Assembly (NCBI RefSeq): GCF_002872335.1
Contig: NZ_NJAG01000022.1
Location: 1-64,000 of the forward strand
From: Siphonobacter sp. BAB-5405
Lineage (GTDB): Bacteria; Bacteroidota; Bacteroidia; Cytophagales; Spirosomataceae
Direction of reading: 5' to 3'
Length of the DNA: 64,000 bases
Part shown: one piece after another, positions 62,692 to 64,000 of the stretch
How the letters are laid out: the number at the start of each line of letters is the position of its first letter
Position numbering within the stretch: the stretch's first letter is position 1
The notes under the pieces: generated by a model
What the model saw: only the letters and a program-made list of their open reading frames with translations
Told to the model about the DNA's origin: nothing
The model's database searches: none
Translations under genes and position numbers: made by a program

Positions 62692-63036
62692 TTAGAAGCG
62701 TAAGAATCCCCAGAAGGGACGTTTGGATAGATAGGTTAAGAGACGCTCGTGTTGATAAGCCTCCCGCTCAAAGCGAATGGCGTGGTAAGCCGCATTTGCG
62801 GAATAACCGCTCAGGCGATACCAGTAGTATTCCGTTACGTACCAGAGGTAGAAGGGGAATACCAGTAGCTCCGCCTGTTGCCGAATATGAATACGTTCAT
62901 GATTCATCAGGGAGGCCGAAGGCTTTGGCATAGTTACAATAATAAAAGGCCAGAGCGTGATGCCGTTGATGGGCAAACCGGGTATGTAAAACGTGAGCGG
63001 CCAGCCGGTATGTTTCAGGAATCGATAGGGTTTCAT
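62692..63036 (-). CDS. Small membrane-associated protein with HExxH motif
   Basis: A 114-residue protein with aromatic and hydrophobic segments: a possible membrane stretch at about 21-36 and another at 58-72 (LVFPFYLWYVTEYYWY). It also has a zinc-protease-type motif HERIH at residues 46-50 in MNHERIHIRQQAEL, and downstream glutamates in RFEREAYQHERLL (Glu90, Glu92). This is what a minimal gluzincin would look like, but the protein is very short and no known family is certain. It is probably a hypothetical membrane protein of Bacteroidota. Confidence 0.7.
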   Translation of the reverse strand: MKPYRFLKHTGWPLTFYIPGLPINGITLWPFIIVTMPKPSASLMNHERIHIRQQAELLVFPFYLWYVTEYYWYRLSGYSANAAYHAIRFEREAYQHERLLTYLSKRPFWGFLRF

Positions 63037-63298
63037 GACTAAGGGATGGATTGGAATGTTTTTTAAAAGGCCGGAGGTATGGACTTACTCAGTTCCTAAA
63101 GTCCACGTCTATCTTGCTGAACGTTTGCTTCATTCCTTGCCAATCGGGTATTGCGACATTACCGGGGCTATACATTATTAAATCCCTTTGGGATTTTCCG
63201 CTTCCTGGCAAAGTTCGCCAGGCGGCAAGATTAACACTAAACTCCCAACGCTAAACTCAAAACTCCGCCTAAAAATTACGCAACTTCCTTTAGCCCTG
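63037..63298. other. Intergenic region with two hairpins before purK
   Basis: AAATCCC/GGGATTT (63180-63196, 3-nt loop) and CCTGGC/GCCAGG (63205-63223) are small hairpins on the plus strand; neither is clearly a terminator. Near 63230-63270 there is short reiterated AACxCTAAACTC sequence. I see no gene here. Confidence 0.5.
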
Positions 63299-63306
63299 TA
63301 TCTTTG
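63299..63306 (+). promoter_or_regulatory. Putative -7 element of purK, very close to the ATG
   Basis: TATCTTTG is a perfect consensus match ending 4 bp before the purK ATG. Transcription would begin at or near the start codon, implying a leaderless or near-leaderless mRNA. Confidence 0.55.
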
Positions 63307-63310
63307 CGGC

Positions 63311-64000
63311 ATGTTTACTCCTCATACTCGGCTCGGCATTTTGGGCGGTGGCCAATTAGGCCGGATGCTACTACAGGTAGCCATCGATTTTGACTTATCC
63401 ATCAAAGTACTCGATCCGGACCCGGACGCTCCCTGTGCCCGCATCGCACCGGAATTTGTGCTGGGATCGTTTCAGGATTTTGATACCGTATACGCTTTTG
63501 GAAAGGACCTGGACGTGCTGACCATTGAAATTGAAGCCGTCAACCTGGAGGCCCTCAAGCAGTTACAAAGCGAAGGGGTACGCGTATTCCCGCAACCGGA
63601 AATCGTGGAAATCATTCAGGATAAACGCGTACAAAAGCAATTCTTCAAAGATCATCACTTACCTACGTCCGATTTTATTCTGACTGAAAACCGGGAAGAT
63701 GCCCGTCAGTACGCCGATTTTCTGCCCGCTTTTAACAAACTGGGTAAAGGAGGTTACGACGGTCGCGGAGTACAACGCATCGCCACACCAGCTGATTTTG
63801 ACAAAGCCTTCGATGCTCCGGGATTACTGGAAAAAGCCGTTGATTTTGAAAAAGAACTGGCCGTCATTGTTGCTCGTAACGAACGCGGTGACGTAAAAAC
63901 TTTTCCGACCGTAGAAATGGTTTTTCACCCCGAAGCCAATATGGTGGAGTACCTGTTTGCTCCGGCTTCCGTGAGTGAAGAAGTGAACGCCCGGGCTCAG
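63311..64000 (+). CDS. purK: 5-(carboxyamino)imidazole ribonucleotide synthase PurK (partial, 3' end beyond the window)
   Basis: The first 230 codons are present, with an ATG at 63311. The N-terminal ATP-grasp preATP domain reads LGILGGGQLGRMLLQVAIDF, then VLDPDPDAPCARIA, TIEIEAVNLEAL, the ATP-binding segment VQKQFFKDHHLPTSDF, and KLGKGGYDGRGVQ. It makes N5-CAIR from AIR, bicarbonate and ATP in purine synthesis. The protein continues past the window edge; purE is not visible. Confidence 0.93.
   Translation, partial: MFTPHTRLGILGGGQLGRMLLQVAIDFDLSIKVLDPDPDAPCARIAPEFVLGSFQDFDTVYAFGKDLDVLTIEIEAVNLEALKQLQSEGVRVFPQPEIVEIIQDKRVQKQFFKDHHLPTSDFILTENREDARQYADFLPAFNKLGKGGYDGRGVQRIATPADFDKAFDAPGLLEKAVDFEKELAVIVARNERGDVKTFPTVEMVFHPEANMVEYLFAPASVSEEVNARAQ

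Overview
The window looks like a chromosomal segment from a Bacteroidota bacterium, most likely order Cytophagales (Spirosoma/Dyadobacter/Siphonobacter-like). Supporting this are a SusC/SusD pair, TAnnTTTG-type -7 promoter elements, an absence of Shine-Dalgarno sites at most starts, and many Bacteroidota-typical proteins: DUF4286, DUF4230, a LuxE-like acyltransferase, a GDP-mannose dehydratase, a TIGR04325 methyltransferase and an HHH-barrel protein. It is mostly core chromosome. I saw no prophage, insertion sequence, CRISPR array or tRNA.

Layout. 1-480: 3' end of 23S rRNA, then 5S rRNA. 680-4777 (-): glycosyltransferase and methyltransferase pair, a GapN-like dehydrogenase and DUF4286. 5006-8749: photolyase (+) facing diadenylate cyclase, a frame-broken lipoprotein and a divergent methylmalonyl-CoA mutase-like protein (-). 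8943-14621: dnaA, a GNAT-like protein, DUF3108, a predicted aminopeptidase and recA. 14671-20702: SDR, DUF4230, LuxE-like protein, lipoprotein, an orphan histidine kinase and hemA. 20783-27617: an AraC regulator divergent from a three-gene sugar operon (epimerase/isomerase, Gfo/Idh/MocA oxidoreductase, and a 1250-residue ThuA / dehydrogenase / HEAT / CARDB / azurin fusion). 27711-36504: tdk, gmd, SPOR lipoprotein, murB, PhzF, HHH-barrel protein and OmpA/PD40 lipoprotein. 36935-45417: RsuA-type pseudouridine synthase with an 87-bp repeat tail, DUF721, GT4, NadR-like kinase, DUF4136, a beta-barrel protein, an LpxH-like hydrolase with a glycosyltransferase, and PPK2. 45611-50373: msrA, panB, DUF2905, Dabb and a TonB receptor with a palindromic operator. 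50723-53720: ECF sigma factor with crtI and crtB. 54257-58989: SusC/SusD. 59152-64000: gcvP, DUF3467, a small HExxH membrane protein and the start of purK.

The most unusual locus is 20783-27617. An AraC-family protein sits opposite the operon, with GGTCAAA direct repeats exactly 21 bp apart between them. The last gene joins a ThuA-like domain and a PVC-type 'membrane-bound dehydrogenase' propeller to a C-terminal azurin-like type-1 copper domain with C-x4-H-x3-M spacing. No CxxCH heme motif occurs anywhere in the protein, although relatives usually carry a cytochrome c domain. I infer a periplasmic sugar-oxidising system that passes electrons to copper. Other points of note are the palindromic operator at the TonB receptor, paired hairpins in the SusC leader, a five-codon upstream ORF and TTG start at dnaA, a homopolymer frameshift in a lipoprotein gene, and a degenerate MutA-like protein.
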